DNA of 64,000 nucleotides from Paracentrotus lividus (Eukaryota; Echinodermata; Echinoidea; Camarodonta; Echinidae). A program made the translations under genes and the position numbers. Under the pieces are notes generated by a model. That model was not told the DNA's origin and did not search any database. It worked only from the letters and a program-made list of their open reading frames with translations. This document shows, piece after piece, positions 1-11,156 of this stretch. Location: the NCBI GenBank assembly GCA_940671915.1, contig CALNVZ010002045.1:15598-79597 (forward strand). The letters run 5' to 3'. Each line of letters begins with the position of its first letter. Position 1 is the stretch's first letter.

Positions 1-90
1 CTTTGCAGGGCCCCCAAGTATAACAGTATTTAATTTACTGAAGGGGTTACCCTGGGTAAATAAAACGAAATAAATAAATAAATAAATAAA
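1..90 (+). repeat. 3' end of a LINE (CR1/L2-like tail) with (AAAT)n
   Basis: The stretch runs through ctgaaggggttaccctggg into AATAAA-like and then repeated AAAT units. This layout (short conserved 3' UTR end, then a tetranucleotide tail) is what CR1/L2-type LINEs leave behind. Only the tail is inside the window, so the family assignment is an inference. It directly abuts the large foldback element that follows. Confidence 0.45.
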
Positions 91-1044
91 GTATTCTCTC
101 CATTTTGTACACTAAAGATCATATGAATATCTGTTTTTGTATTATTTTTATGACCGGTGCACGTGTATACATGATCATATTGCATTTATTAAATTTTTCA
201 TGCTTCAGTGGGCATGTTGCACTGGAAAAGCTGTTTTTTTTTTTATTTAGAGAGCAAGATTAAATTGCTTAACTTGCTTAACCATAACAATTTGTTTGAA
301 AGTATTCATTTGCTTTCATTATCGCAAAAATCGCGATTTTTCATGCTTCAGTGAACACAGGATATGAGAAAAACATGAAAAAATTAAGAAAGTTTGCGGC
401 CCTGGCACAGCCTAATGGCATGTCCGATTAATTTGACCTAAGTTCCTGTTAGTTAATGACTTCTTAGAGATTTGTGCCAAGTTTCAAGAATTAACTCACA
501 GTGTAACGACCAAAAAAATTACAATGAAAATGGGCAATATTTGACTTTTGTTCACTATTGATTTCCTCCCCATTGACTTTACGTATAGAGTTTGAACAAA
601 AAAGTGAACAAACGTCAAATATTGCCCATTTTCATTGTCACTTTTTTGTTCGTTATACTTTGAGTTAATTCTTGAAACTTGGCACAAATCCTTAAGAAGT
701 CATTAACTAACAGGAACTTAGGTCAAATTGAGAATCAGACCTACCATTAGGCTGTGCCAGGGCCGTAAACCTTCTTCTTTTTTTCATGTTTTTCTCATAT
801 CTTGTGTTCACTGAAGCATCAAATCAAACTAATACTTTTAAACGAATTGTTATGGTTAAGCAAAGTAAGCAATTTAATTTTGGTCTCTAAATTAAAAAAC
901 AGCTTTTCCAGTGCCACATGCTCACTGAAGCATGACATTTTTAATAAATGCAATATGATCATTTACACACGTGCACCCGTCATAAAATTAATACAAAAAC
1001 AGATATTCACATGATTTTTAGTATACAAAATGGAAAGAATACTT
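90..1044. mobile_element. Large foldback (inverted-repeat) element, ~955 bp
   Basis: The left arm (about 90-555) is the reverse complement of the right arm (about 604-1044), with a loop of about 48 bp. The outer ends match (agtattctctccattttgta against tacaaaatggaaagaatact), as do the innermost stretches around gcaatatttgac/gtcaaatattgc. Divergence is a few percent with small indels. The arms carry several copies of tcactgaagcatga or its complement (about 204, 339, 816, 921). No transposase-like reading frame exists, so this is a non-autonomous foldback or MITE-like element or a genomic palindrome. No target-site duplication was evident. Confidence 0.75.
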
Positions 1045-2192
1045 ACTCAGTGTTTTTCACATGGTATTTTATGGTGTTCATTCAACCGTGAATTGATTTA
1101 AATTTTTTGCAAAAGTTAAAAACACTAGACATGAATCCCATCATAATTGATCAATTTTACAATGGATAGAATGCAAAAATCGCAGTTTTGGCATTTTTCG
1201 ATGCATGCTCACTCAACCGTGAAATTTTACACAAATGTCCTTTCCGTATGTTAAGAAGCACGTTTTGCTTACATTCTGATGCGTCAAATGTTTAAAATCT
1301 AAAAATTGGTCCGATATCATTGAATCAAAGTTGTGATTTTAGGCTTGCGAACTTCAAAAAATGACATGTTTGCATTTAACCATTACTCACTGAAGCATGA
1401 CAACATGATTTTTCCTAAAATTCGGTCCCATAGTCGCTAATTTAATACATGGACATATAATTAGATATTTGTAACTCCTCCTTTTTAAAAAAAATTATTG
1501 ATATTTGAACTAGGGGGAACTTTCTTTTTGTGTTGTGTTTATTTATATCAATAATCGTCTGGAACATCAATCTGTGTGAAATAAAGATTCTGGTTACAAC
1601 TCCAGCACAATCGTGTTATAGGCTTGCCAGAATATCCTTTTTCCAAATCTGGTCTGAAGCATCTACTTACGAAAACTTTGATAAAATTTATTTATTTCAT
1701 GTCCACGAGTAATTTGCTCAAACAGATCGACGGACAATACCTTTCCACCACAGGGAAGTTTTCTTCGGCGAGTTTTTGTACGCTAAGTAATAGTCGCATA
1801 CAGTTGTCAATTGTTCGCTTCCCGCCGTCAGCGCGGGTTCAGTTGACATTAATGTAGAACCGCAATATTTTCTGCGCCGCTCAGCTGTATTTCCACTAAA
1901 CTCATGAATGTAATATTGCGTTTCCCCTCCTCAAATAATGGACGCGTCTTTATGTTAAGGTTTAATGCCATACGTTAAATTTACATTTCACGTGGAGTAA
2001 AATTGATATGCAAAAAAAAAGAGAATGCCCTTTTTACAAAATTATAAAAATAAATAAGTAAATAAATAAATATAAGGGGCGTAGGCGGAGATTTCTCGAA
2101 TTCAGTTTTAACTCGTACAGTCAATAAGTGGTTTTTAACAAATAGGGTGTTTCAACTGAACCCCTGGATCCACGGTGGATGACTGAGCACTC

Positions 2193-2242
<50 letters not shown>

Positions 2243-3063
2243 CATAAGCAAATTATACAAAGTTCTTTCAGAAGCAACCCTGTCTTTCTGATCGTCCATT
2301 CATTGTTTGGGGTCAGTCTTCCTGAGTCTATTCATAATGATTTCTTGATCTATTCAAATGCAACCCTTTTTTCTTAAACTTGATACACGGAAACTTTTAT
2401 ACAAGTGATTAAAATCCGAACTGCTCAGTCATCCGTAACAACACAGGCTAAAGTTTGGTGTCATTGATTGGAATAAGAGTTAGTTTTTATCAGGAAATAG
2501 ATATCAGGTTCAAACAAGCTACAAAATTTTAATACTTTTTTTTTGTTTTCGTTTTTGTTTTGTTTTGTTTTGTTTTCGTTTTTTTGTCTGGGATTCACTA
2601 TTTGTGCGGTGCTATTGTGTAATCGTATTGTTCAATACCTTCAGAATAAATTTCAACATGTTCAACTTCATACAATTTCAGTCTTTGATTCAGAATAGGG
2701 TTCAAGACTGCACCTTGTGGTTCAATATTGCACCAAAATGGTGCAAACCTCTATGCAGTGGGCGCGGAGGGTTTGTTTTTTAATTGGAGGGGCTGTAGCT
2801 TGGGAGGTGGTGGCTGTACATGTTGAAATTCACAAATCTTTGCTTATTTTCGCCTTTTTGTACAAGTTTCTGTGACAAAAAAGGTGATTGCAGCACCTAG
2901 CTTGCTCAGATCCTGCTGTGTCTTAGTGTGTATACCTTAAAGTCCCAGACCGGACCGAGAAATGAAAACCAAAATTACATATAAAACGAAAGCTAATATT
3001 TCTTCCTAATACAACAATTCCCAATTTAAGCATTTTTATCTTCCATTTAGAAAGTATTTCATT
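1045..3063. other. Non-coding stretch, no gene recognised
   Basis: AT-rich DNA. It includes a further copy of the ctcactgaagcatgac motif near 1386, two copies of actcaaccgtgaa (near 1080 and 1210), a short AAAT array near 2045-2070 and a T-tract of about 42 bases at 2197-2238. Reading frames here are short and resemble nothing I know. If the receptor gene's upstream exons were in the window they should lie here, but no Death- or CARD-like exon is visible. Confidence 0.5.
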
Positions 3064-3424
3064 AAAAAGGTGATCGAACCTCAACCAGGCCATCCCTCCC
3101 AAGTACTCGTAAAAGTACCCCTATTATATAATGCGGCTGATGACGTCAAAGAAGTTTAAGGGAATGCTGCTGCCAGGCATGACAGGGTTTCGGCTTTAGA
3201 AAACACGTTTGTATTGCTATGTCAGAACAATAGACCCCATGTGTGCTAGAATTCTATTGTTCTGACATAGCAATACAAACGTGTTTTGTAAAGGCGAAAC
3301 CCAATCATGCCTGGCAGTAGCATTCCCTTAAACTTCTTTGACGTCATCAGCCACATTATATAATAGGGGTACTTTTACGAGTACTTGGGAGGGATGGCCT
3401 GGTTCAGGTTCGATCATCTTTTTA
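3064..3424. mobile_element. Near-perfect palindromic (foldback) element, 361 bp
   Basis: The arms 3064-3233 and 3254-3424 are reverse complements with very few differences, separated by a loop of about 20 bp. The ends read aaaaaggtgatcgaacct on the left and the complementary aggttcgatcatcttttt on the right. The high arm identity suggests a young insertion or continuing gene conversion. It lies about 150 bp upstream of the linker exon of the NACHT gene. Confidence 0.8.
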
Positions 3425-3577
3425 TCAATACTGTTATGAAAATTTAATTTATTTTTGGGGTATTATGTTATACGCCTACTTAGCTTTCAATCGATGTAAG
3501 GTTGTATTTACTCCGTCAACGGTCTTTAACGGGAAAACCTATCATTTATATCAGTTTATTACGCTTACTCATTCCAG

Positions 3578-3793
3578 ATATCTTAAGTAAGAAAATTTCC
3601 GACTCTTTGACTGTTTCGAACTGTCGTGGAAAACTGGAGAATGTTTACACCAATGGGTTGTGCAAAATCAAAATGAAACCATGGGATCCAAATGACTATG
3701 CAACGCTCGCCGACATGCATACACGAGTGACTATGGTGACGAAAGACGCACATGGAACAGACACGAAGAAGACAGAGACTCTGAATGCTTCAG
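3578..3793 (+). CDS. NLR-type receptor, linker exon before the NACHT exon
   Basis: The exon encodes about 71 residues, including CKIKMKPWDPND followed by a LADMHTRVTMVTK stretch. This pattern (a Lys-Pro-Trp motif, then a region ending in thr/val-rich turns) sits between the recruitment domain and NACHT in echinoderm-type NLRs. A pyrimidine-rich tract and AG at 3576-3577 form the acceptor; GT at 3794-3795 is the donor. The exon is 216 bp, phase 1 on both sides. Its last base (g) plus the AT that opens the NACHT exon makes an Asp codon, giving a seamless NASDIFSRKV junction. An ORF runs further upstream without a stop, so the acceptor is inferred. No start codon is assigned, because the N-terminus should lie in earlier exons outside the window. 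Confidence 0.6.
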
Positions 3794-4109
3794 GTTAGGT
3801 GTAGAATAGAAAGATACATGAAAAGCACTTTAATAATTATTTGTGAGCCTGCTGAATGACATTTAATCTATTAAAGTTTAAGACATATTCTGTAATTCAT
3901 AGCCCCATTGAAGTGTTTAAAAATAAATTGAATAATTATTACCAAATTTGATTTCAAAGAGTTTAAATTTGACCGGGAAATCCAATATTTTTATGCTGTG
4001 TTAGCGAAATCACTTCAAGTTGAATTTTAAAACTTTCCTACTATACCTCTCAATGTGTTATTAGTATCAGTTTCAAAAATATATTGTGATGATATTTAAT
4101 ATTTTCCCT

Positions 4110-4152
4110 TTTGTGTGTGTGTGTGTGGGTGTATGTGTGTGTGTATGTGTGT

Positions 4153-4198
<46 letters not shown>
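4110..4198. repeat. (GT)n microsatellite
   Basis: About 90 bp of GT/TG repeats with occasional a or g interruptions. Long reading frames called across it on either strand (Cys/Val or Thr/His runs) are artefacts of the repeat. Confidence 0.95.
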
Positions 4199-4202
<4 letters not shown>

Positions 4203-4489
4203 CTTGTGTTTGGCGACCTCTGTTTTTTGGCACTATCCAATTTTGTTGTATTTTGCATTATCCTGTTGTGTAATTGGGGTTTGCGTGATTCATGTGGACT
4301 GAAATGGTACATAAACTGTGGAGGAACTTTTTCAACCTTTTTTGGAGACTCTACTGTCAGGAAATTTGGAAGTCATTTTCTTCAGGATTCGGACTGCTGT
4401 CAACCCAGATTTGCCCTCATGTCCCACATGTACCTGTACACGTAATGTTTTGGAGTTCAGTGTCTTCTGATGTATGCTATTCATGATCA

Positions 4490-4915
4490 ATACAATACAA
4501 TACAATACAATATTAATATTTATATAGCGCTCTTACTATGGGTAAACATGTATCACAGCGATTTACAATCAGGTATAACAATTAACAAAAAATGAAATAA
4601 TATACAAACAATCAATAGTAAAGGAAAATTACAAATTAACATAGTATAAACACGTAATCAATTAATCATCAAAAAGAAATGTCTTAAGGGTTTGCTGAAA
4701 GACAGCTAGAGAAGGTGATTCTCGGATATGTCGGGGGAGCTGGTTCCACATTCCAGGTGCTGCCGCTGCAAATGACTTATCGCCTGCACGTGATGTATTT
4801 CGTGGTGTTGCTAGCAGGGTGACATCCTTTCCAGAACGAAGGCCAAGTCTCCCGGACTCATAGCGAGGAATCAAACTCATTAGATATGAGGGTGCTGAAT
4901 GATCAACCAAGTAGA
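4490..4915 (-). mobile_element. Truncated L2/CR1-like LINE, 3' end, minus strand
   Basis: On the minus strand, 4910-4662 encodes about 82 residues with the C-terminal signature of L2/CR1-type reverse transcriptases: APSYLMSLI, RLGLRSG, then SFAAAAPGMWNQLP and a final LKTFLF. This is followed by an AT-rich 3' UTR and the pentamer tail (ATTGT)n at about 4491-4512. The 5' part is missing, as expected from incomplete target-primed reverse transcription. It lies in the first visible intron of the NACHT gene, back to back with the larger plus-strand LINE. Confidence 0.8.
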
Positions 4916-5019
4916 AGAGGATACAATGGAATGTTTTAAGTAGTCTATTGTTGTCTTTACCTCCAGCACAATAGCACTTTCACTGTATCTTCTAATGAAT
5001 GGAACTTGTTCTGCTGTGT

Positions 5020-8000
5020 TATGCCTTGTATTAGATATAGTGCAAATGAATTGAAGTCAATATGGAAAGAGATGGGTTCCCTTCGGCGCAGAGTTCCCTG
5101 CTCTACCTATGGAAACATCAAGGATGTGGGGATACATAGACGCCGACATGGATACAGAGGTTGCAGAGGTGGTAAAAAAGACTGCTTTGTCTGAACCTTC
5201 TGCAAAGAAATATACATGTTCACCTAATTCTGAGCATGCCTTGTTTAAACTCGGACTGAGTAATTGTCAGTCGGCATGTAATAAATCTGATCTGATCAAA
5301 GATCACATTAAAGATCATGATATTGATGTATTAGCTCTAACTGAAACCTGGTTTAAGCGTGATGAGCCTGAGAGCACATCTAGAATAACTCCTTCTGGTT
5401 ACAGACTCTACATGTTCCCAGAAGGCATCGGAGGGGCGGAGGTGTAGGTGTTCTGTATAAGTCATGCCTATGTTTAAAAGTCTGTAAAAATACTTTGCTA
5501 CCCAACTCATTTGAGTTCCTCGAAACTGAACTTACTCAAGGTGCTGCAAAGATCAAAGTTATTACTGTTTATCGTCCACCACCATCAAAGAAGAATAGTG
5601 CTACCATTACCGAGTTCTTCCAGGAATTTTCAGCCTTGTTGGACATATATTCTCTCTTTACAGGGAAATTGTTCATCTTGGGAGATTTTAATGTACACTT
5701 GGACAATCAACAGTCTAACTACACGAGGGAATTTCTAAGATTACTCCAGGATCACAATCTCCAGCAGATAGTGGAGGAATCCACTCATGAGTCTGGACAC
5801 ATTCTCGATCTTGTTATCACCCGTGTCGACGACGACTGTGTGCATTATGTGTCAATCCAGGACTCACTATCAGATCATTCCTCTGTTCATTGTCTTATTC
5901 AACTGGAGAAACCAAAGCCTGTGAAGAAGAAGATTACCTACCGTAAAGTGAAGTCGATTGATCCGACCCAGCTTAGATCAGATATCGAAGAGTCGAGTCT
6001 AGTTGCTGATGTCTCCAGCTCCGCTAAAGAACTAGTTCACCAGTATAATAAAGTTCCGATGGAGTTACTGGATAAACATGCTCCGCAAAGTACCTGTTTT
6101 ATCGTGGAACAGCCTGCAGTCCCATGGTATAACGAATGTATTGCTAATGGCAAACGCAAAAAGAGACGAACGAAACTCACAGTTGATAAACAATTGTTCA
6201 AGGACCAGAGAAATGTGGTCAAATCACTGCTTGACGATGCTAAGGCTAAATACTACAACGAACATATTATAGTCGAGTGTGGAAAGGATCCAAAAGGACT
6301 CTATGGAATCGTAAATAAGCTAATGCATCGCAAGACTGAATCAGCTGCTGCACTGCCACATCATTCCTCAGTTGTTGAGCTAGCTGGTGACTTGTCAAAA
6401 TTTTTCACAGGAAAGATTGAGTCTATAAGACGTAAATTACAGCCTAACACATCCACATCTGATAGAGCAGAGTCAGAGAGAGAATTGGTCAGTGTTGCTT
6501 CCTTATGTGATGATCGGTTAACTGCATTTATGCCTTCATCTCCTTAAGTACAGAGAATCATCCGGAAGACCCCTTCAAAGTCATGCTCCCTGGATCCTAT
6601 TCCAACTACAGTGGTGAAGGAAAGTGAAGACTTGATGGCTATGCTGATATCAAGGATTGTAAATGCTTCTCTACAGGAAGGAATGTTCCCGGGAGAACTG
6701 AAGCTTGCACATTTAACTCCTGTGCTAAAAAAGGCATCGCTTGATCCGGAGGAAATGAGCAGTTACCGTCCAATATCAAACCTACCTTTACTCGCAAAAA
6801 TTGTTGAGAAAGTTGTCGCAAAGAGAATGAGGGCACATCTTCAGGACAATGACCTTCTTGGGACCATGCAGTCTGCTTATCAACAGCTCCATAGTGTTGA
6901 GACAGCTCTTCTTAGGATTTCTGATGACATATAGCAGTCGACAATAAGAAAGCAGTCATAGTCATTTTCTTAGATCTGTCGGCTGCCTTCGAAACGATAG
7001 ATCATGAAGTCCTTCTTCACAGATTACATGTAGACTTCAAGGTTGATGTCACTGCCCTAGCATGGTTCCGGTCATATCTCCACTGCAGACGACAAATGGT
7101 GAACATCAACGGGACTTTGTCTTGAAGTATGGTGTTCCCCAAGGCTCTGTCCTCGGACCACTACTTTTTTATCTGTACACTGCACCTCTCGGGGAAATCG
7201 CTCAACGTCATGGGCTGCAAGTTCATTTCTATGCAAATGACACACAATTGTACGTGACCTTTGACCCTAGGGTGAGAGATGACTATGCTGATGTTACTGC
7301 ACGTCTTACTACCTGCCTTGCAGAAATCCGGCAGTTGATGGTAATGAACTTTGTTAAGCTGAATGATGACAAAACTGAATATCTAGTAATTTCCTCACCC
7401 CATATGCGAAGCAAGATTGACCCATGGAATGTTCACGTTGGTACTGTGTCTGTCACTCCTTCTGAGAACGCACGTAATTTGGGTGTCTTCTTCGACCAGT
7501 GTATGAGGATGGACAAGCATATTTCCAAGGTTTGCCAAGCGACGTACCTTCAGCTACGAAATATATCATCCATAAGATCGCTTCTCACCCGTTCTGCTGC
7601 ACAAAGCCTAATTCATTCCTTAATCACCTCTAGGATTGACTTTTGTATCAGTCTGCTTGCTGGTCTACCTTCTGCTATGCTGAACCGACTCCAGGGTGTA
7701 CAGAATGCTGCAGCTCGCCTACTAACTGGTACGAATATGACCATATCGTCGGCTTGGAGCCAGAAGGGCGCTATAGCAGATCAAGGATGTTCCGTTTGAA
7801 GCCAGAAGGGCGCTATTACAATTGACTTTGTACAGTAATAGCGCCCTTCTGGCTCTCAACGGAACATCTATAAGATGCAATAACGCCCTTATGGCTCCCA
7901 ACAGACGATATCACCCCTATTCTGAATGAGTTACACTGGCTGACAATTGGGTACAGGATCGAATATAAAATTCTTCTCCTGACTTTCAAGGCTGTCCATG

Positions 8001-8251
8001 GTCTAGCTCCAAAATATGTGACCTCCCTCATAGAACGACGCCGCCTCCGTCCTGGCCTACGATCATCTGCTACTGGCATCAATCTTCAAGTTCCTATCAC
8101 ACACCTAAGAGGATATGGAGATCGTGCCATTTCATCCATTGCTCCACGCCTTTGGAACTCCCTCCCTTCTTCGCTTCGAGAAATTGACAGCATCGAACAC
8201 TTCAAATCATGCTTCAAAACTCACTTATTTCGACAGATGTGTTGTAATTAA
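5020..8251 (+). mobile_element. L2/CR1-type non-LTR retrotransposon, decayed
   Basis: One LINE copy is split over several frames. 5220-5447 begins an APE-type endonuclease (VLALTETWF). 5495-6547 continues it with ILGDFNVHLDN, HILDLVITR and SDHSSVH, the usual metal-binding and catalytic stretches. 6611-6934 opens the reverse transcriptase (LTPVLKK, SSYRPISNLPLLAKIVEK). After a stop and frame change the FLDLSAAF region follows, then 7062-7799 with GVPQGSVLGPLLF and YANDTQLY. The usual catalytic YADD reads YAND, one acidic residue lost. The end (8018-8251) carries RLWNSLPSSLREI. Frame breaks, an in-frame stop and the altered catalytic motif make it dead. The 5' end is approximate. A 160-bp element interrupts it at 7747-7907. 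Confidence 0.88.
7747..7907. mobile_element. Small TIR element inserted inside the LINE
   Basis: Termini of about 31 bp are inverted copies (cgtcggcttggagccagaag against the complement of ggctcccaacagacg), with gccagaagggcgctat-like motifs repeated four times inside, two direct and two inverted. It interrupts the conserved LINE stretch ending in YDHI-TPIL. The left flank ends in atat(c) and the right flank restarts with atatc, a 4-5 bp target duplication. Removing the insert plus one duplicate makes the LINE reading continuous, so the boundary is well supported. No coding capacity. Confidence 0.85.
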
Positions 8252-8870
8252 CTTAATTTAGATTCAAAATCCAAAATCCTCGTCGCCAAAATATGTAGTG
8301 TTGTTGAAATAACACAAAGTCAATGTAGACATGATCTATATTGGAATCCAGTCATGACTCTCTGAGTTCTTTTTAATGTCTGATTCAATACTGTACATTG
8401 AGGTGTGGCTTCATTCAAGCATGATTGTTCAATTCAAGAAGTCATCTTAAAAATGTAAGATTACAATGTATGCAATAACAATACCAGCTGGTGACCTAAA
8501 TATCTTAACTGTTTATGCACAACATTAATTTGAATACATTAGTTGCATCAATGATTGTATACACAACACGTGTCATCTGCATATTTTAAGATTGTAACAT
8601 CATCATTTACTGATCGACAATCGTTAGTATATAAAATAAATAGGAGGCATGCCGAGAGATAGGAGTGTCATAACCTATGCACGTTAAAACCGATACACTA
8701 TTCGATAAAGAGAAAGGTGTTTCACCCGGTGTATTGCACCTAGCCACTCCCCGGTAGGTCTAATATATAGACCGTTGTGCGATAATATTCCAATAGGAGG
8801 TCTGCGCAGTAATGGAAAAAGACAGGACGCAACTTTAAGGTGAACCTGTGTTTATCGTAATTTCTTCAGA
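8252..8870. other. Intronic stretch, no gene recognised
   Basis: AT-rich non-coding DNA following the LINE, possibly including that LINE's 3' UTR. I saw no tail repeat or known motif. Confidence 0.5.
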
Positions 8871-9310
8871 AAGTTAATTTTGTACTTTTACTTTTTGGGT
8901 TCGATTAGACAAAAAGATCATTGACGATTTTACAAACAGTTTATTCAGTTTATCAATTATAACATGTATCTGTATCGTATTAAAAGCGGAGGAGCGATCA
9001 ATAAAGAAAACTCGTGTATATTGGCTTAATACCAATGTAATAACATCATCATTCACATATTTCTTTGGTTGTTATGCAAACTGTAACTTGTCAATTTGAC
9101 CTGAAACAGAGGGAAGGAGATGTTGGATAAATAGTCTGTGGAAACATTTCATGACAACTGACGTCAAAGCCACTGGTCTATAATCATTTAATTGAGAGGC
9201 TCGTTGTGTTTTGGGTACTGGAATGATGACAGCTACCTTCTCATCAATAGAATGTTGAAACAAAATACTGAATGGCATTATGATCAAAATGGAAGACAAA
9301 ATGTACACGA
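8870..9310 (-). mobile_element. Second LINE reverse-transcriptase relic, minus strand
   Basis: Minus-strand frames 9308-9072 and 9056-8874 encode AVIIPVPK, LNDYRPVALTSVVMKCF, HLLPSVSGQIDKLQFA and then, in another frame, VFFIDRSSAFNTIQ and FLSNRTQKVKV. These are the fingers/palm motifs of a non-LTR reverse transcriptase from a different family than the neighbouring L2-like copy (the NDYRPVALTS style). A short deletion and a frameshift separate the two parts, and the endonuclease and 3' part are absent. It is intronic and antisense to the NACHT gene. Confidence 0.8.
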
Positions 9311-9687
9311 AAATTGCTTTATCCTAACTCTTATAGTGTAATTTACTCTCAAATGAAAGCTTGTTGACCATTTGACCTTTCTGACAATAACTTATTAACA
9401 AGTGGTCAAAAGTATATGACCCTGTACACTTTTTTGTTTAGTTATTATACCAAGTCAAACAATATGAGGTGTCATTTAACACAATTGGGGCATTTTTGAA
9501 AATTGACCCCTATTTTTTTGACCATGCCGAAAAGATGACCATAACAAATTTGACAACAAGTTGGAAGTTGTTCCTTGGGATGTAACTCAACACATTGAAG
9601 TGCAAAATCACACTTGCAAAATTTTTTGAAGTAGATAACAGTTGCTTGCTGACTAAGTACCATTATTTTTGTATGGTTCCGTTTCAG
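9311..9687. other. Intron end before the NACHT exon
   Basis: Non-coding, ending in tttcag at 9682-9687, which serves as the acceptor of the NACHT exon. Nothing else recognised. Confidence 0.5.
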
Positions 9688-11036
9688 ATATATTCTCCAG
9701 AAAGGTAAACAACCAGCTTCCAAAAAGAATCCTCCTATCGGCTCCAGCTGGAAGAGGAAAAACAACAACCGTCGCTAAAATGGCGTATGATTGGACTCAC
9801 AGAACACAAGGTTCAGGACTTGAAGACCTACCACTGCTGTTCGTTCTGAGACTCCGAAATACTGGTCAGTATACATCTATCGGAGAAGCGATCATGTCTC
9901 AGCTTTTAAGTGATGTTGCTGATATTACGTCCGAAAGCATAGAGTCATTTATCAGAGAAAACCAAGACATTTGTCACATCATATGTGACGGCCTTGACGA
10001 GTATGCAGGAAAGGATTCAGGGAGTAATATTGTCGGGATAATGCGGTGGAAAGAATACCTGGAGTGCAGAGTCCTAGTAACAACACGCCCTCACCTAGAG
10101 AACTTCTTCAATGAAGGACACCTTCCAATGGTGTACACCAAAATGGGAATCGAAGGCTTCTCCAAAGAGGCCATACAAGAGTACATCGACAAGTTCTTTA
10201 CTCGAAATTCGGATGCCTCAAAGGCACAAGACTTGAAAGCTTACCTCGTGAGCCAGCCACTGATAAGTGAACTTGTTATCACCCCGCTATTTTGTCTCAT
10301 GGTTTGTCATTTGTGGAGCAATGACAGGTTGTCACACGACATTGCGACTCAAACAAAACTCTTCGACAGCGTGAATGATTTTCTTCTGCAACATGCCAAC
10401 ACCCGCTTAAAATCAAAAGTCAAAGCTGAAACATTAAAAGGAATAATTGCTCGACTCGGCAAAGTTGCTCTAACGGGATTATTAAGTGATGCTAGAAAGC
10501 TAGTCTTTACACCGAATGATTTCCGTGAAGTTCCCACTATCCTTGACAGTGCATGTGATCTAGGAATAGTATCCAAGACAACTGTTGTATCAACCTGCCT
10601 TCCACAATCAGACGATACCACTCACACCACCATTGAATTCTATCACAAACTCGCACAAGAGCACTCTGCCGGAAAATACCTTGCTCATGAAACCAAGAAG
10701 TATTTATTGCTAATTCATATGTCAAAGTTGGACAGAGTATTGCGCCAGATCAAAGGACACATTGGTGACTATGAAAATCTCATCCGATTTGCTGCGGGCA
10801 CGAACAACGCGTTATGTGTCAGGATCATGAAGGCGATTTTTGCCAACGGGTCATTGGATGAAAGCGAGAGATGCCGAATTCTCCTGGACTGTTCATCAGA
10901 GACTACGTCGGGTACAGAAGAAAACGTGTCTTTGTTTATTAGGGATCATGTAACTTCATGGGGGATGGTTCTCAAGTCACCGACTGTATTCACTGTCGTT
11001 GGAATGCAGAACCTGCCACTGCGGCTGAAAACACGG
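9688..11036 (+). CDS. NLR-type receptor, NACHT-domain exon
   Basis: One exon of 1349 bp encodes a complete NACHT ATPase, the nucleotide-driven oligomerisation module of cytosolic innate immune receptors. Walker A is SAPAGRGKTTT (lysine codon near 9759). Walker B is HIICDGLDEY (about 9975-10006). A sensor-like RVLVTTRPH follows (about 10068-10094), then helical and winged-helix regions ending in FYHKLAQEHSAGKYLAH (about 10638-10688). Key residues look intact and no stop interrupts the frame. The acceptor is AG at 9686-9687; the frame extends upstream to an ATG at 9669, which I regard as intronic. The donor is taken as GT at 11037-11038 (phase 0), because reading beyond it gives unrelated sequence. 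Function follows from the family: pathogen or damage sensing in the cytoplasm, ligand unknown. Confidence 0.9.
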
Positions 11037-11156
11037 GTAAATTACCACATGGCGTGCAGAACAATTTTATTGTCTGTGGGTTCAATCAGATTAGAAGGAA
11101 CATTATATTTTGCAATGAGTTATGCGCTATAAAATAACTGAATATTGTCATTATTA

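Noticed and set aside
4073..4445. Long frames across 4.1-4.4 kb on both strands
   Set aside because: They translate a GT microsatellite into Cys/Val or Thr/His runs; no protein signal.
9669..9687. ATG at 9669 as the start of the NACHT protein
   Set aside because: It lies just before a good acceptor, and the upstream linker exon joins in phase at 9688, so it is more likely intronic.
11037..11132. Continuation of the NACHT frame beyond 11036 to the stop at 11130
   Set aside because: After a phase-0 GT the residues look unrelated to the family, and the next exons fit the spliced frame.
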